In this document: positions 40,670 to 50,565 of the stretch, piece after piece
Numbering within the stretch: the first letter of the stretch is position 1
Layout: every line of letters starts with the position of its first letter
From: Pseudomonas citronellolis
GTDB lineage: Bacteria > Pseudomonadota > Gammaproteobacteria > Pseudomonadales > Pseudomonadaceae
Direction: 5' to 3'
DNA length: 64,000 bases
Assembly: GCF_900112375.1 (NCBI RefSeq)
Contig: NZ_FOLS01000004.1
Location: forward strand, 186,001-250,000
Position numbers and translations under genes: made by a program
Notes under the pieces: generated by a model
Seen by the model: only the letters and a program-made list of their open reading frames with translations
Database searches by the model: none
Told to the model about the DNA's origin: nothing

Positions 40670-40698
40670 CGAAATCCCGTCCATTAGGAGAAGTACCC

Positions 40699-41847
40699 AT
40701 GGCTGACCTGGAAAAAATGCCTTTCTCGCGCCGCAGCCTGCTCGCCGGAGCCGTCGCGCTCGGCGTCGCCGGTTCGGTCCTCGGCAGCGGTCTGGCCTTC
40801 GCCAAGGAGTCGGCGCCGCTGCAGACCGGGCCGGCACCGGACCTGTCGAAGCTGGCCAGGAGCAAGGTCGAGCTGCTCACCCCGCCCTTCGTCCATGCCC
40901 ACGAACAGCGCACCGGCAGCAAGCCGCGGGTGGTGGAGTTCCGCATGGTCATCCAGGAGAAGGACCTGATCATCGACGACGACGAAACCCACGTCCACGC
41001 CATGACCTTCAACGGCTCGGTGCCCGGCCCGCTGATGGTGGTGCACCAGGACGACTACGTCGAACTCACCCTGGTCAACCCGGCCAGCAACAGCATGGCC
41101 CACAACATCGACTTCCACGCCGCCACCGGCGCCCTGGGCGGCGGCTCGCTGACCATCGTCAACCCCGGCGAGCAGGTCAAGCTGCGCTTCAAGGCCACCC
41201 GCCCCGGCGTGTTCGTCTACCACTGCGCGCCCGGCGGGATGATGATCCCCTGGCACGTGGTCTCGGGCATGAACGGCGCGATCATGGTGCTGCCGCGCGA
41301 CGGTCTGAAGGACCGCGACGGCCGCCCGCTGAAGTACGACAAGGTGTTCTACGTCGGCGAGCAGGACTTCTACGTGCCGCGCGACAAGGACGGCAAGTTC
41401 AAGCGCTACGCCACGCCCGCCGAGAGTTTCAACGACACCATGGAAACCATGAAGAGGCTGATCCCCAGCCACGTGGTGTTCAACGGCCGGGTCGGCGCCC
41501 TGACCGGCAAGAACGCGCTGACCGCCAAGGTCGGCGAGACCGTGCTGATCGTCCACTCCCAGGCCAACCGCGACACCCGCCCGCACCTGATCGGCGGCCA
41601 CGGCGACCACGTCTGGGCCACCGGCAAGTTCGGCAACCCGCCGGAAGAGGGCCTGGAGACCTGGTTCATCCCCGGCGGCGCCGCCGGCGCGGCGCTGTAC
41701 ACCTTCCGCCAGCCGGGCCTGTACGCCTACCTCAACCACAACCTGATCGAAGGCGTGGCCCTGGGCGCCACCGCGCACTTCCAGGTCGAGGGGCAGTGGG
41801 ACTCCGACCTGATGAGCCAGGTCGAACCGCCCTCGCCCATCAAGTGA
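40699..41847 (+). CDS. nirK: Copper-containing nitrite reductase NirK
   Basis: 382 residues. Reduces nitrite to NO in the periplasm as a homotrimer. Tat signal [27 protein letters not shown]. Type-1 copper ligands His135, Cys176, His186, Met191 and type-2 ligands His140 and His175 (MAHNIDFH and [18 protein letters not shown]), with catalytic Asp138; the C-terminal [11 protein letters not shown] and NHNLIEG segments complete the site. The Cys-His loop is one residue longer than I recall for Alcaligenes faecalis NirK and like the rhizobial/Rhodobacter CAPGG-type. RBS AGGAG precedes the ATG. First gene of the denitrification island; nirV follows after 48 bases. Confidence 0.95.
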   Translation: MADLEKMPFSRRSLLAGAVALGVAGSVLGSGLAFAKESAPLQTGPAPDLSKLARSKVELLTPPFVHAHEQRTGSKPRVVEFRMVIQEKDLIIDDDETHVHAMTFNGSVPGPLMVVHQDDYVELTLVNPASNSMAHNIDFHAATGALGGGSLTIVNPGEQVKLRFKATRPGVFVYHCAPGGMMIPWHVVSGMNGAIMVLPRDGLKDRDGRPLKYDKVFYVGEQDFYVPRDKDGKFKRYATPAESFNDTMETMKRLIPSHVVFNGRVGALTGKNALTAKVGETVLIVHSQANRDTRPHLIGGHGDHVWATGKFGNPPEEGLETWFIPGGAAGAALYTFRQPGLYAYLNHNLIEGVALGATAHFQVEGQWDSDLMSQVEPPSPIK

Positions 41848-41854
41848 CGCCACC

Positions 41855-41876
41855 GGCCGGCCCGCGAGGGCCGGCC
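41855..41876. other. GNRA-loop hairpin between nirK and nirV
   Basis: GGCCGGCCC-GCGA-GGGCCGGCC: a perfect 9-bp GC stem closed by a GCGA tetraloop, with no T tract. More likely an mRNA stabiliser that sets nirK above nirV than a terminator. Confidence 0.55.
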
Positions 41877-41895
41877 CCGCCACGAGGGAACGCCC

Positions 41896-42708
41896 ATGCG
41901 CAAGGCGCTGATCATCGCCCTTCCGCTGCTGCTGGTGGCCATCGCCCTGAGCGCATGGCTGCCGCGCACCGACCCGGGCCTGGCGCCGGAGACCGTCAGC
42001 CTGACGCCGCGGGAATACCGCTTCCGCCCCGCCGGCGACTACTGGCGCGACGCCCGCCCGGTGGATGCGCCGCTGCGCAGCGAACGCCTGGCGCCGCGCT
42101 TCGCGGTGATGAAATACCAGGTCAGCCGGGCCGAATACGCCCGCTGCGTGGACGCCGGCGCCTGCCTGGCGCTGGATGGCCAGGCCGCCACGCCCGGCGC
42201 CGACCTGCCGCTCACCGGCGCCAGCCTGCTGGATGCGCAGCTCTACGCCGACTGGCTGTCCAGGCGCACCGGCCAGCGCTGGCGCCTGCCCAGCGATGAG
42301 GAATGGGCATTCTTCGCCGGCTCGCGCTGGGCCGACGACGCCCTGCGCATCGACGACGATGGCCGCAACCCGGCGCGCCGCTGGCTGGCGCGCTACCGCT
42401 TCGAAGCCGCGGCGGCCAGCGAAGGCCCGGCCCGGGCGCAGCCGCGCGGCAGCCATGGCCTCAACGAACTGGGCGTGGCCGACCTGGCCGGCAACGTCTG
42501 GGAGTGGACGCAGAGCTGCCACACGCGGGTCAGCCTGGATGCCGACGGCGCGGAAAGGACCCGCGTCGAGGCCTGCTCGATCCGCATCGCCGAAGGCCGC
42601 CACCGCGCCGCCATCAATGAATTCGTCCGCGATGCCCGCGGCGGCGGCTGCAGCGCCGGGCAGCCGCCGGACAACCTGGGTTTCCGCCTGGTCAGAGAGC
42701 TGCCTTGA
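41896..42708 (+). CDS. nirV: NirV-like formylglycine-generating-enzyme-family protein
   Basis: 270 residues. N-terminal signal anchor MRKALIIALPLLLVAIALSAW, then a SUMF1/FGE-type fold: FAVMKYQVSRAEYARCVDAG, RLPSDEEWAFFAGSRWADD, GLNELGVADLAGNVWEWTQSCH and the ending NLGFRLVRELP. NirV proteins are repeatedly found just after nirK but have no proven role; copper-site maturation or chaperoning is often suggested. The paired catalytic Cys of true formylglycine enzymes are not evident in the usual C-terminal context. Downstream lies an Anr/Dnr box for the next gene. Confidence 0.85.
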   Translation: MRKALIIALPLLLVAIALSAWLPRTDPGLAPETVSLTPREYRFRPAGDYWRDARPVDAPLRSERLAPRFAVMKYQVSRAEYARCVDAGACLALDGQAATPGADLPLTGASLLDAQLYADWLSRRTGQRWRLPSDEEWAFFAGSRWADDALRIDDDGRNPARRWLARYRFEAAAASEGPARAQPRGSHGLNELGVADLAGNVWEWTQSCHTRVSLDADGAERTRVEACSIRIAEGRHRAAINEFVRDARGGGCSAGQPPDNLGFRLVRELP

Positions 42709-42709
42709 C

Positions 42710-42752
42710 TTGATCCCACTCAAGTTTCGCCACCCCGCGGAACCGGTATGCT
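42710..42752 (+). promoter_or_regulatory. Anr/Dnr box and -10 of the NnrR-like gene
   Basis: TTGATCCCACTCAA (42710-42723) is one base short of the TTGAT-N4-ATCAA consensus. Its centre lies 41.5 bases before a predicted start near 42758, with TATGCT (42747-42752) as -10: class II activation geometry. Confidence 0.75.
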
Positions 42753-42778
42753 GCGACGGGCCCCAGGGAATCCTGACC

Positions 42779-43510
42779 GTGAGCGACAAGCCACCGATCA
42801 ACCGCGCCTGGCTGGCGAACCTGCCGCCGTTCGCCAACTGCACCCGCGAGGAGCAGGACGACATCCTCCGCCCGGCCAGCGTCCTGCCGCTGCACTGCGG
42901 CGCCACGGTGTTCGAGCAGGGCGAGCCGGCCGAGCACTTCTACCTGCTGGTCCACGGCCGCCTCAAGGCCACCCAGCTGACCTGCGACGGCCAGCGCGTG
43001 CTGGTGCGCCTGGTCAACCCCGGCGACCTGTTCGGCTTCGTCCGCGCCCTGGGCCGCGAGGACTACCCCGCCACCGCCAGCGCCACCCAGGAAAGCCTGG
43101 CGCTGGCCTGGCCCACCGCGCAGTGGGAACCGCTGCTGGCGCGCCATCCCGGCTTCGCCCTGAACACCGTGCAGGCCATCGGCGTGCGCCTGCAGGAAGC
43201 CCACGTGCGCTTCTGCGAACTGGCCACCGAGGAAGTCGAGCGCCGCGTCGCCCACGCCGTGCTGCGCCTGGTGCGCAGCAGCGGCCGGGCGGAGTCCGAG
43301 GGCGTGCGCATCGACTTCCCGGTCAGCCGCCAGGACATCGCCGAGATGACCGGCACCACCCTGCACACCGTCTCGCGCATCCTCTGTGCCTGGGAAGGCC
43401 GCGGCCTGGTGCGCGGCGGCCGGCAGAAGCTGCTGGTGCGCAACCCGCAGCAGCTGCTGCACATCGCCGAGGGCGACGACGAACGGGAAACCGCGCACTG
43501 CGACGCTTGA
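42779..43510 (+). CDS. Crp/Fnr-family regulator, NnrR-like
   Basis: 243 residues. Cyclic-nucleotide-type sensor domain (ILRPASVLPLHCGATVFEQGEPAEHFYLLVHGRLKATQL), long dimer helix, and a winged helix with recognition helix GTTLHTVSRILCAWEGRG. The TVSR core matches NnrR-type proteins; the Glu of the Fnr E-SR motif is replaced (His at about that place). No N-terminal Cys cluster, so not an Fe-S oxygen sensor; NO sensing is plausible. GTG start 42779 is chosen because the only nearby ATG (42748) is out of frame. Located between nirV and ytfE, each boundary carrying an Anr/Dnr box. Confidence 0.85.
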   Translation: MSDKPPINRAWLANLPPFANCTREEQDDILRPASVLPLHCGATVFEQGEPAEHFYLLVHGRLKATQLTCDGQRVLVRLVNPGDLFGFVRALGREDYPATASATQESLALAWPTAQWEPLLARHPGFALNTVQAIGVRLQEAHVRFCELATEEVERRVAHAVLRLVRSSGRAESEGVRIDFPVSRQDIAEMTGTTLHTVSRILCAWEGRGLVRGGRQKLLVRNPQQLLHIAEGDDERETAHCDA

Positions 43511-43549
43511 CCGCAATCAAGGAGCCCGGGCCACCGCCCTTCCTAGACT
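43507..43549 (+). promoter_or_regulatory. Anr/Dnr box and -10 of ytfE
   Basis: TTGACCGCAATCAA (43507-43520) overlaps the stop of the upstream regulator gene. TAGACT (43544-43549) sits at -10 if transcription starts near 43555, again 41.5 bases from the box centre. Confidence 0.8.
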
Positions 43550-43588
43550 GGCGCCTGCCTACCGCACCGACTCCCGAGGCCCGCCGCC

Positions 43589-44260
43589 ATGCACGACAAC
43601 CTGACCGAACGCACCCTCAGCGACCTGGCCTGCAGCCTGCCCGGCAGCACCAGCCTGCTGCGCGACTACAAGCTGGACTTCTGCTGCGCCGGCCAGCGCA
43701 GCCTGCGCGAAGCCGCCAGTGAACTGGGCCTGGACGCCGAGCGCATCGCCAGCGAACTGCGCGCCCTGCGCCCGGCCAGCGCAGAGCGCGACTGGCGCCA
43801 GGCGAGCAACGCCGAACTGATCGAGCACATCCTCGAGCGCTACCACCAGCGCCATCGCCAGCAGTTCCCCGCGCTGCTGCCGCTGGCCCAGCGCGTGGAG
43901 CGCACCCACGCCGCGCACCCGCACTGCCCCCACGGCCTGGTGGCGCTGCTGGAGCGGATGCAGGAAGAACTCGAATCGCACATGTGCAAGGAGGAGCACA
44001 TCCTGTTCCCCTGGCTGATCCAGGGCGTGTCGCTGCTACACGTGCAGGGGCCGATCGGGGTGATGCGCCACGAGCACGACGAACATGCCCAGTCCCTGGC
44101 CGCGCTGGCCGAGCTGACCGACGACCTGACCGCCCCGGCCAACGCCTGCACCACCTGGCGCGCGCTCTACGCCGGGCTGGAGGAGCTGCGCCGCGACCTG
44201 ATGCAGCACATCCACCTGGAGAACAACCTGCTGTTCGTCGGCGCCAACCGGCCGCAATGA
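43589..44260 (+). CDS. ytfE: Di-iron iron-sulfur-cluster repair protein YtfE/DnrN
   Basis: 223 residues. N-terminal ScdA_N domain (TERTLSDLACSLPGSTSLLRDYKLDFCCAGQRSLREAA) and a hemerythrin-like four-helix bundle with His/Glu ligands (IEHILERYHQRHRQQFPALLPLAQRVERTH, EELESHMCKEEHILFPWL, GVMRHEHDEHAQSL, LMQHIHLENNLLF). Repairs or detoxifies iron centres damaged by NO. Known in pseudomonads as DnrN, induced with dnr. Its promoter carries an Anr/Dnr box. ATG 43589 has only a weak ribosome site. Confidence 0.92.
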   Translation: MHDNLTERTLSDLACSLPGSTSLLRDYKLDFCCAGQRSLREAASELGLDAERIASELRALRPASAERDWRQASNAELIEHILERYHQRHRQQFPALLPLAQRVERTHAAHPHCPHGLVALLERMQEELESHMCKEEHILFPWLIQGVSLLHVQGPIGVMRHEHDEHAQSLAALAELTDDLTAPANACTTWRALYAGLEELRRDLMQHIHLENNLLFVGANRPQ

Positions 44261-44361
44261 CCACTTATCGGCCGGAGGCCGGCGTGACAGCATGCCTCAC
44301 CCCTCAACCCGCGCATGGCGAGCATACTGGGCGGATGTCCCCGGCCCAGGAAAGCTCCGCC

Positions 44362-45045
44362 ATGCAGTCCCAGCGCGTCCACCAGCAGATCCTGCGCGGG
44401 CATCACCTGTTCGATGCCCTCGACGAGGCGCAGCTGGAACAGCTGCTCGCCACCTGCCAGCTGCTCAACCTCGACAAGGGCGACAAGCTGTTCCACCAGG
44501 GCGAGCCGGCGCATGCGTTCTTCTTCGTGATATCCGGCGCGGTGAAGATCTTCCGGCTGACCCCGGAGGGCCAGGAGAAGGTGCTGGAAGTGGTGGTCGG
44601 CCGGCAGACCTTCGCCGAGGCCATGATGTTCATGGACACCCCGGACTACGTCGCCTCGGCCCAGGCGCTGGAGCCGACGCAGGTCTACCGCTTCGCCAAC
44701 CGCACCTACCTGGAACTGCTGCACAGCAACCCGCAGCTGCCCTTCGCCCTGCTCGGCACCCTGTGCATCCGCCTGCACCGGCGGATCAACGAGATCGAGA
44801 CGCTGTCGCTGAAGAACTCCACCCACCGGGTGGTGCGCTACCTGCTGACGCTGCTCAACCGCCACGGCGACGCCGACCTGCGCTTCGACCTGCCGATGGC
44901 CAAGCAACTGGTGGCCGGGCATCTGTCGATCCAGCCGGAAACCTTCTCCCGCGTGCTGCGCCGGCTGATCGACGAACGCATCATCGACCTGCAGGGCCGC
45001 ACCGTGCAGGTCCTCGATCCGCTGCGCCTGGAGCAGTTCGAATAG
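44362..45045 (+). CDS. dnr: NO-responsive Crp/Fnr regulator Dnr
   Basis: 227 residues, the same length and clearly the same protein as PAO1 Dnr: MQSQRVHQQILRGHHLFDALDEAQLEQLL, LDKGDKLFHQGEPAHAFFFVISGAVKIFRLTPEGQEKVLEV, AEAMMFMDTPDYVASAQA and recognition helix SIQPETFSRVLRRL with the E-SR motif that reads TTGAT-N4-ATCAA. Binds haem and NO and activates nir, nor and nos genes. ATG 44362 preferred; 44335 is in frame. No Anr/Dnr box is evident in the 101-bp gap after ytfE. Confidence 0.95.
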   Translation: MQSQRVHQQILRGHHLFDALDEAQLEQLLATCQLLNLDKGDKLFHQGEPAHAFFFVISGAVKIFRLTPEGQEKVLEVVVGRQTFAEAMMFMDTPDYVASAQALEPTQVYRFANRTYLELLHSNPQLPFALLGTLCIRLHRRINEIETLSLKNSTHRVVRYLLTLLNRHGDADLRFDLPMAKQLVAGHLSIQPETFSRVLRRLIDERIIDLQGRTVQVLDPLRLEQFE

Positions 45046-45047
45046 GT

Positions 45048-45230
45048 ATGCGCCAGTGCCTGTATTGCCAGCAAGCCAGCACCGACGAGCACGCCGACTG
45101 CCCGCACTGCGGCATGCCGCTGCCGGCCGAACAGGCCCTGGCCCGGCAGAGGCGGCTGCGTCGGTTCCGGGTTTTCTGCGTCATTCTCGCGCTGTTCTGC
45201 GTGGCCATGGCCGTCTGGTTGCCGCGTTAG
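45048..45230 (+). CDS. dnrP: DnrP: small zinc-ribbon membrane protein
   Basis: 60 residues. N-terminal zinc ribbon Cys4, Cys7, Cys18, Cys21 (CLYC..CPHC), then a basic linker RQRRLRRFR and one membrane helix (VFCVILALFCVAMAVWL) with a short C-terminal tail. Starts 2 bases after the dnr stop, so it is translated from the dnr mRNA. Annotated in Pseudomonas as DnrP; no function is known to me. Confidence 0.8.
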   Translation: MRQCLYCQQASTDEHADCPHCGMPLPAEQALARQRRLRRFRVFCVILALFCVAMAVWLPR

Positions 45231-45841
45231 GCGTCCTGAGACCGGTCTGCCGGCCGGATCGCGGATGAATCCGCTCCTACGCTGTTTTCTGGGTTCCCGC
45301 GTTCGCGGGAATGACGTCGGAAAACACGAATCTTAATCCCGTCATTCCCGCGAACGCGGGAACCCAATAGACAGCCGAATGCTTCTCGTAGGAGCGAGCT
45401 TGCTCGCGAACGGGGTTTCCGGCGACGCAGGTGTTGGGCTCAAGAGCGCCCTCTCCCCAACCCTCTCCCGCAAGCGGGAGAGGGGGCTGTCCTGAGCGGC
45501 CGGTAAATCCGGAGCCATCCTGATACGCCCGGCTACGAGGTGCTTTTCGTAGGAGCGAGCTTGCTCGCGAACAGGATTTGCCGGTGACACAGGTGTTGAA
45601 CTCAAGAGCGCCCTCTCCCCAACCCTCTCCCGCAAGCGGGAGAGGGGGCTGTCCTGAGTGGCCGGAAAATCCGTTCGCGAACGGATCTCGCTGCGGGGAT
45701 TGGTTCGCGAGCAAGAACTAGGTGTCCCCCTCGCTCCTACAACGGGCTGTCCACCGCCTCACTCGCCACATCGTCCCCCTGTAGGAGCGCGCCCTGCGCG
45801 CGATTCGCGGGCAGGGCCCGCTCCTACAATGGCGCACGGCC
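45231..45841. repeat. Repeat-filled spacer between dnrP and norD
   Basis: 611 bp, no gene. 45290-45368 is a large inverted repeat of two GGGTTCCCGCGTTCGCGGGA-type units. 45388-45511 and 45549-45673 are direct copies of a roughly 124-bp unit (REP end plus CTCTCCCG..CGGGAGAG stem-loop). About 45694-45739 carries an interrupted REP with the insertion AACTAGGTGTCCCCCT. 45781-45827 is the 47-bp REP subtype also at 10431 and 22455. The block lies between convergent genes inside the denitrification island. Confidence 0.85.
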
Positions 45842-47689
45842 TCACTCGCGGCGGCGGGTCAGTTGGCGGTACAGCTGCGGCAGGCGCAGCGGCAGCTGGG
45901 CCGGGTCGTGCAGCATCTGGTAGCCCTGGTGGCCGAACAGGTGCGGCAGGTAGTCCGCCGCCTCGCGGTCGATGGTCAGGCAGAACGGCAGCACCCCGGC
46001 GCGGCGGGCTTCCAGCACCGCCTGGCGGGTGTCTTCGATGCCGTAGCGGCCCTCGTAGCAATCCAGGTCGTTGGGCTTGCCGTCGGTGAGGATCAGCAGC
46101 AGGCGCTGGCGCTCGCCGCGTTCGAGCAGCAGTTGCGTGGCCCGGCGGATCGCCGCGCCCATGCGCGTGTAGTAGCCCGGGCGCAGGGCGCGGATGCGGC
46201 CGCGCACGGCGTCGCCGTGGCGTTCCTCGAAACTCTTCAGCTGGGTCAGGCGCACGTGGTGCCGGCGCAGCGAGGAAAAGCCGTACAGCGCGAAACGGTC
46301 ACCCACCGCCTGCAATGCTTCGCCGAACAGCAGCAGGCTGTCGCCGATCAGGTCGATGACGCGGTGGCGGTCGTCCAGGTGCGCGTCGGTGGACATCGAC
46401 AGGTCGGCCAGCAGCAGGCAGGCCAGGTCGCGGCGGGTCTGCCGGCGTTCGAGGAACAGGCCGGTCTCGGCACAGGCGCCCAGGCGCCGTTCGACGCTGA
46501 AGTCCAGCCAGGCCTGCAGGTCCGGCTCGCTGCCCTGGGGCTGGCGGCGCAGCCACTGCGGTTGCTGGCGCAGGCCTTCGAACTGCCGGCGCAGACGCCG
46601 GGCGATGGGCGCCAGCGCATCCGGCAGCGGCGCCGGCGCGGCATCGCGCGGCAGCATCGGTTGCAGGCAGACGTGGTCGGGCAGCAGGCACTGGCGCCGG
46701 TAGTCCCATTCCGGCAGGCGGATGCCCTCGCCCAGCGGCAGGTCGTCGTATTCGGCCGCCGGCAGGTCCAGGTCCAGGCGCAGGCCGCCGCCCTTGCGCT
46801 GGCGTTGCCGGGACAGGCTCAGGTGGTCGAGGTCCTCGGCCACCCGCGCGGCGTCCAGGTCCTCGCTGTCGTCGCCGGCGCGGTCCAGCTCGACGTGCTC
46901 GGACCAGCTGAACAGGTTCTCCAGGCGGAACAGCAGCAGGCCGCCGCGCCCCGGGTCCTGTTCGGTGCGCTCGCCACGCTTGCGGGCGATGCCGTTGCGG
47001 GCGTCGCCCGCCGGCCTGCCCTGCTCGTCGCCGTCGACCAGTTCGGTGCGCTGCGGCGCCGCCAGTTGCTGCGGTGGATACAGCCACAACGGCAGCGGCC
47101 AGGGCGCGCGCTCGCTGCGCGGCAGGCGGAGTACGCTGCCCGGCTCGCGCAGGGCCTGGCGCAGCGCGCGCTCCAGCACCGCCTCGGCCGGCGGCAGCTG
47201 GGCCGGGTCCGGGCGCAGCGGCAGCAGCGCCTCCACCAGGCGTTCATAGCGCGGGCGCAGCAGCGGGTAGCGCTGCAACACGGCGAGGGTCCAGGCCTGG
47301 TTGTCGCCGGCCCAGTGCCGCAGCGGCTGGCTGTGCGCCGCGAGCAGCGCCAGCCAGCGGTAGAGTTCACGATTCAGTTGCGCATCGGGGTAGACCGCCA
47401 GGCTGGGCGGCAGGCGCAGGGAGTCGGCGTCGAACCAGGCCACCGGCAGCTGCTGGCAGGTGCCGGCCACCTGTTGCAACAGGCTGCGCCGCACCAGCAG
47501 TTCGCGCGGGCTGGCCGCCTCCACGCCGACGCCGGCCTCGCCGCCGGTGCCGCGGAACAGCAGCAGCAGGCTGCGGCGGACCTCGTCCAGGCTCACCGCC
47601 GCGTCCTCGAACGTCGGGCTCGCGCGGCGGGTGATGAAGCGGTGCCAGGCGCGGCCGAAGCCTTCCTCCAGTTCCAGGTGAATGGTCAT
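45842..47689 (-). CDS. norD: Nitric oxide reductase activation protein NorD
   Basis: 615 residues. C-terminal von Willebrand factor A domain with MIDAS motif DLSMSTDA near residue 430 and TDGKPND near 534; N-terminal helical region LELEEGFGRAWHRFITRRASPTFEDAAVSL. Works with the MoxR ATPase NorQ to activate NorCB, probably by helping insert the non-haem iron. It follows norB after 58 bases that contain a terminator-like hairpin, so it may be transcribed at a lower level. Soluble, cytoplasmic. Confidence 0.93.
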   Translation of the reverse strand: MTIHLELEEGFGRAWHRFITRRASPTFEDAAVSLDEVRRSLLLLFRGTGGEAGVGVEAASPRELLVRRSLLQQVAGTCQQLPVAWFDADSLRLPPSLAVYPDAQLNRELYRWLALLAAHSQPLRHWAGDNQAWTLAVLQRYPLLRPRYERLVEALLPLRPDPAQLPPAEAVLERALRQALREPGSVLRLPRSERAPWPLPLWLYPPQQLAAPQRTELVDGDEQGRPAGDARNGIARKRGERTEQDPGRGGLLLFRLENLFSWSEHVELDRAGDDSEDLDAARVAEDLDHLSLSRQRQRKGGGLRLDLDLPAAEYDDLPLGEGIRLPEWDYRRQCLLPDHVCLQPMLPRDAAPAPLPDALAPIARRLRRQFEGLRQQPQWLRRQPQGSEPDLQAWLDFSVERRLGACAETGLFLERRQTRRDLACLLLADLSMSTDAHLDDRHRVIDLIGDSLLLFGEALQAVGDRFALYGFSSLRRHHVRLTQLKSFEERHGDAVRGRIRALRPGYYTRMGAAIRRATQLLLERGERQRLLLILTDGKPNDLDCYEGRYGIEDTRQAVLEARRAGVLPFCLTIDREAADYLPHLFGHQGYQMLHDPAQLPLRLPQLYRQLTRRRE

Positions 47690-47701
47690 CGCGGCCTCGC
47701 G

Positions 47702-47735
47702 AAAAAAAGGGCCCGCTGCCAGGCAGACGGGCCCC
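47702..47735 (-). terminator. Intrinsic-terminator-like hairpin between norB and norD
   Basis: On the minus strand GGGCCCG-(T)-CTGCC-T-GGCAG-CGGGCCC followed by seven T residues: a 12-bp stem with one bulge and a U tract, 12 bases after the norB stop. It has all features of a Rho-independent terminator although norD follows in the same direction. Confidence 0.8.
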
Positions 47736-47747
47736 GGGGGAGGGAAC

Positions 47748-49612
<1,865 letters not shown>

Positions 49613-49641
49613 GGGGTCCTCCTCGGTCTCGATTTGCGGCC

Positions 49642-49684
49642 ATTCTAGGAAGGCCCCCGGGCCGATCCGCTTGATGGCGATCAA
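49642..49684 (-). promoter_or_regulatory. Anr/Dnr box and -10 of norCB
   Basis: TTGATGGCGATCAA (49671-49684) is a perfect consensus box. On the minus strand TAGAAT (49647 down to 49642) lies at -10 for a start near 49636, exactly 41.5 bases from the box centre. Confidence 0.88.
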
Positions 49685-49726
49685 GAAAGACCAATGCTTC
49701 CTGTCAGGTATTTATTTTCAGGGAAA

Positions 49727-49975
49727 TCAGTAGCTTGCGTGGACGGCCAGAAGGAGCACAGCGAGCGCCAGCGGCCAGCCGAGCAGCAGCCGGCGCCACA
49801 GCGCCGGGCCGTGGCCCAGCTCCATGAAGCGCAGCACGATGAGCCAGGCCTTGCCCAGCGCCAGCAGCAGGATGCTCGCCACCGGCAGCAGCGCGCTGGC
49901 GGCGTGGTTGCCGAGCCAGATGCCGGCCAGCGCCAGCGGCACCAGCAACGCCCAGGCCAGGGCCAGCGACCTCAT
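49727..49975 (-). CDS. norF: NorF-like small membrane protein (cytochrome oxidase subunit IV family)
   Basis: 82 residues, two to three membrane helices: MRSLALAWALLVPLALAGIWL and LLPVASILLLALGKAWLIVLRFMELGH, LLLGWPLALAVLLLAVHA. The KxWLIVLRFMELGH segment is typical of the COX4/NorF group. Its ATG overlaps the norE stop (ATGA). Supports NO reductase activity in other denitrifiers, exact role unclear. Confidence 0.8.
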   Translation of the reverse strand: MRSLALAWALLVPLALAGIWLGNHAASALLPVASILLLALGKAWLIVLRFMELGHGPALWRRLLLGWPLALAVLLLAVHASY

Positions 49976-50565
49976 GGCAGCGGCGCCAACACGTAGACCA
50001 GCGGGAACAGCATCACCCACACCAGGTCGACCATGTGCCAGTACAGCGCCCCGGATTCCAGCCCGCCGAGGGCGCCCTCGGCATAGGCGCCGCGCAGGCA
50101 GCGCAGGGCCATCCAGCCGAGGATCACCAGGCCCAGCCAGACGTGCAGGAAGTGGAAGCCGGTGACCAGCCAGAACAGCGTGAAGAAGGTGCTGTGCTCC
50201 AGATCCAGCCCGCGCTGCGCCAGGTGCAGGTACTCGCCAGCCTTCAGCCAGACGTGCAGCAGGCCCAGCGCCAGCGCCGCCAGCAGCAGGAAGCCGGCGC
50301 GGCGCTGGTAGCCGCGGCGCACCAGCTCCACCGCGGCGGCGGCGAGGAAGCCGGCGGTCAGCAGGCTCAGCGTCAGGACCAGGCCCAGGGACAGGTCCAG
50401 CGCCGCGCGGCCGTCGCGGAAGCCCTCGGCATCCAGGCGCTGGGCCACGGCGAAGACCAGGATGAGGATGGCGAAGACGCTCAGCTCGGCGAGGATGAAC
50501 AGCCACATCGCCAGGTCGCCCGGCAGGCGCCGGGTGCCGGCCAGGGCCTCAGGCGAAGTGGACAT
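49972..50565 (-). CDS. norE: NorE: cytochrome c oxidase subunit III-like protein
   Basis: 197 residues, five membrane helices. COX3-type features: GDLAMWLFILAELSVFAILILVF, LDLEHSTFFTLFWLVTGFHFLHVWLGLVILGW and GALYWHMVDLVWVMLFPLVYVLAPLP. Accessory to NO respiration rather than an oxidase subunit. Overlaps the end of norQ by 17 bases and norF by 4, so the three genes are translated together. Confidence 0.87.
   Translation of the reverse strand: MSTSPEALAGTRRLPGDLAMWLFILAELSVFAILILVFAVAQRLDAEGFRDGRAALDLSLGLVLTLSLLTAGFLAAAAVELVRRGYQRRAGFLLLAALALGLLHVWLKAGEYLHLAQRGLDLEHSTFFTLFWLVTGFHFLHVWLGLVILGWMALRCLRGAYAEGALGGLESGALYWHMVDLVWVMLFPLVYVLAPLP

Noticed and set aside
38212-40698. An in-frame 5' extension of nirK of more than 800 codons
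   Set aside because: It lies antisense to the PA5441-like gene; the Tat signal and ribosome site fix nirK at 40699.
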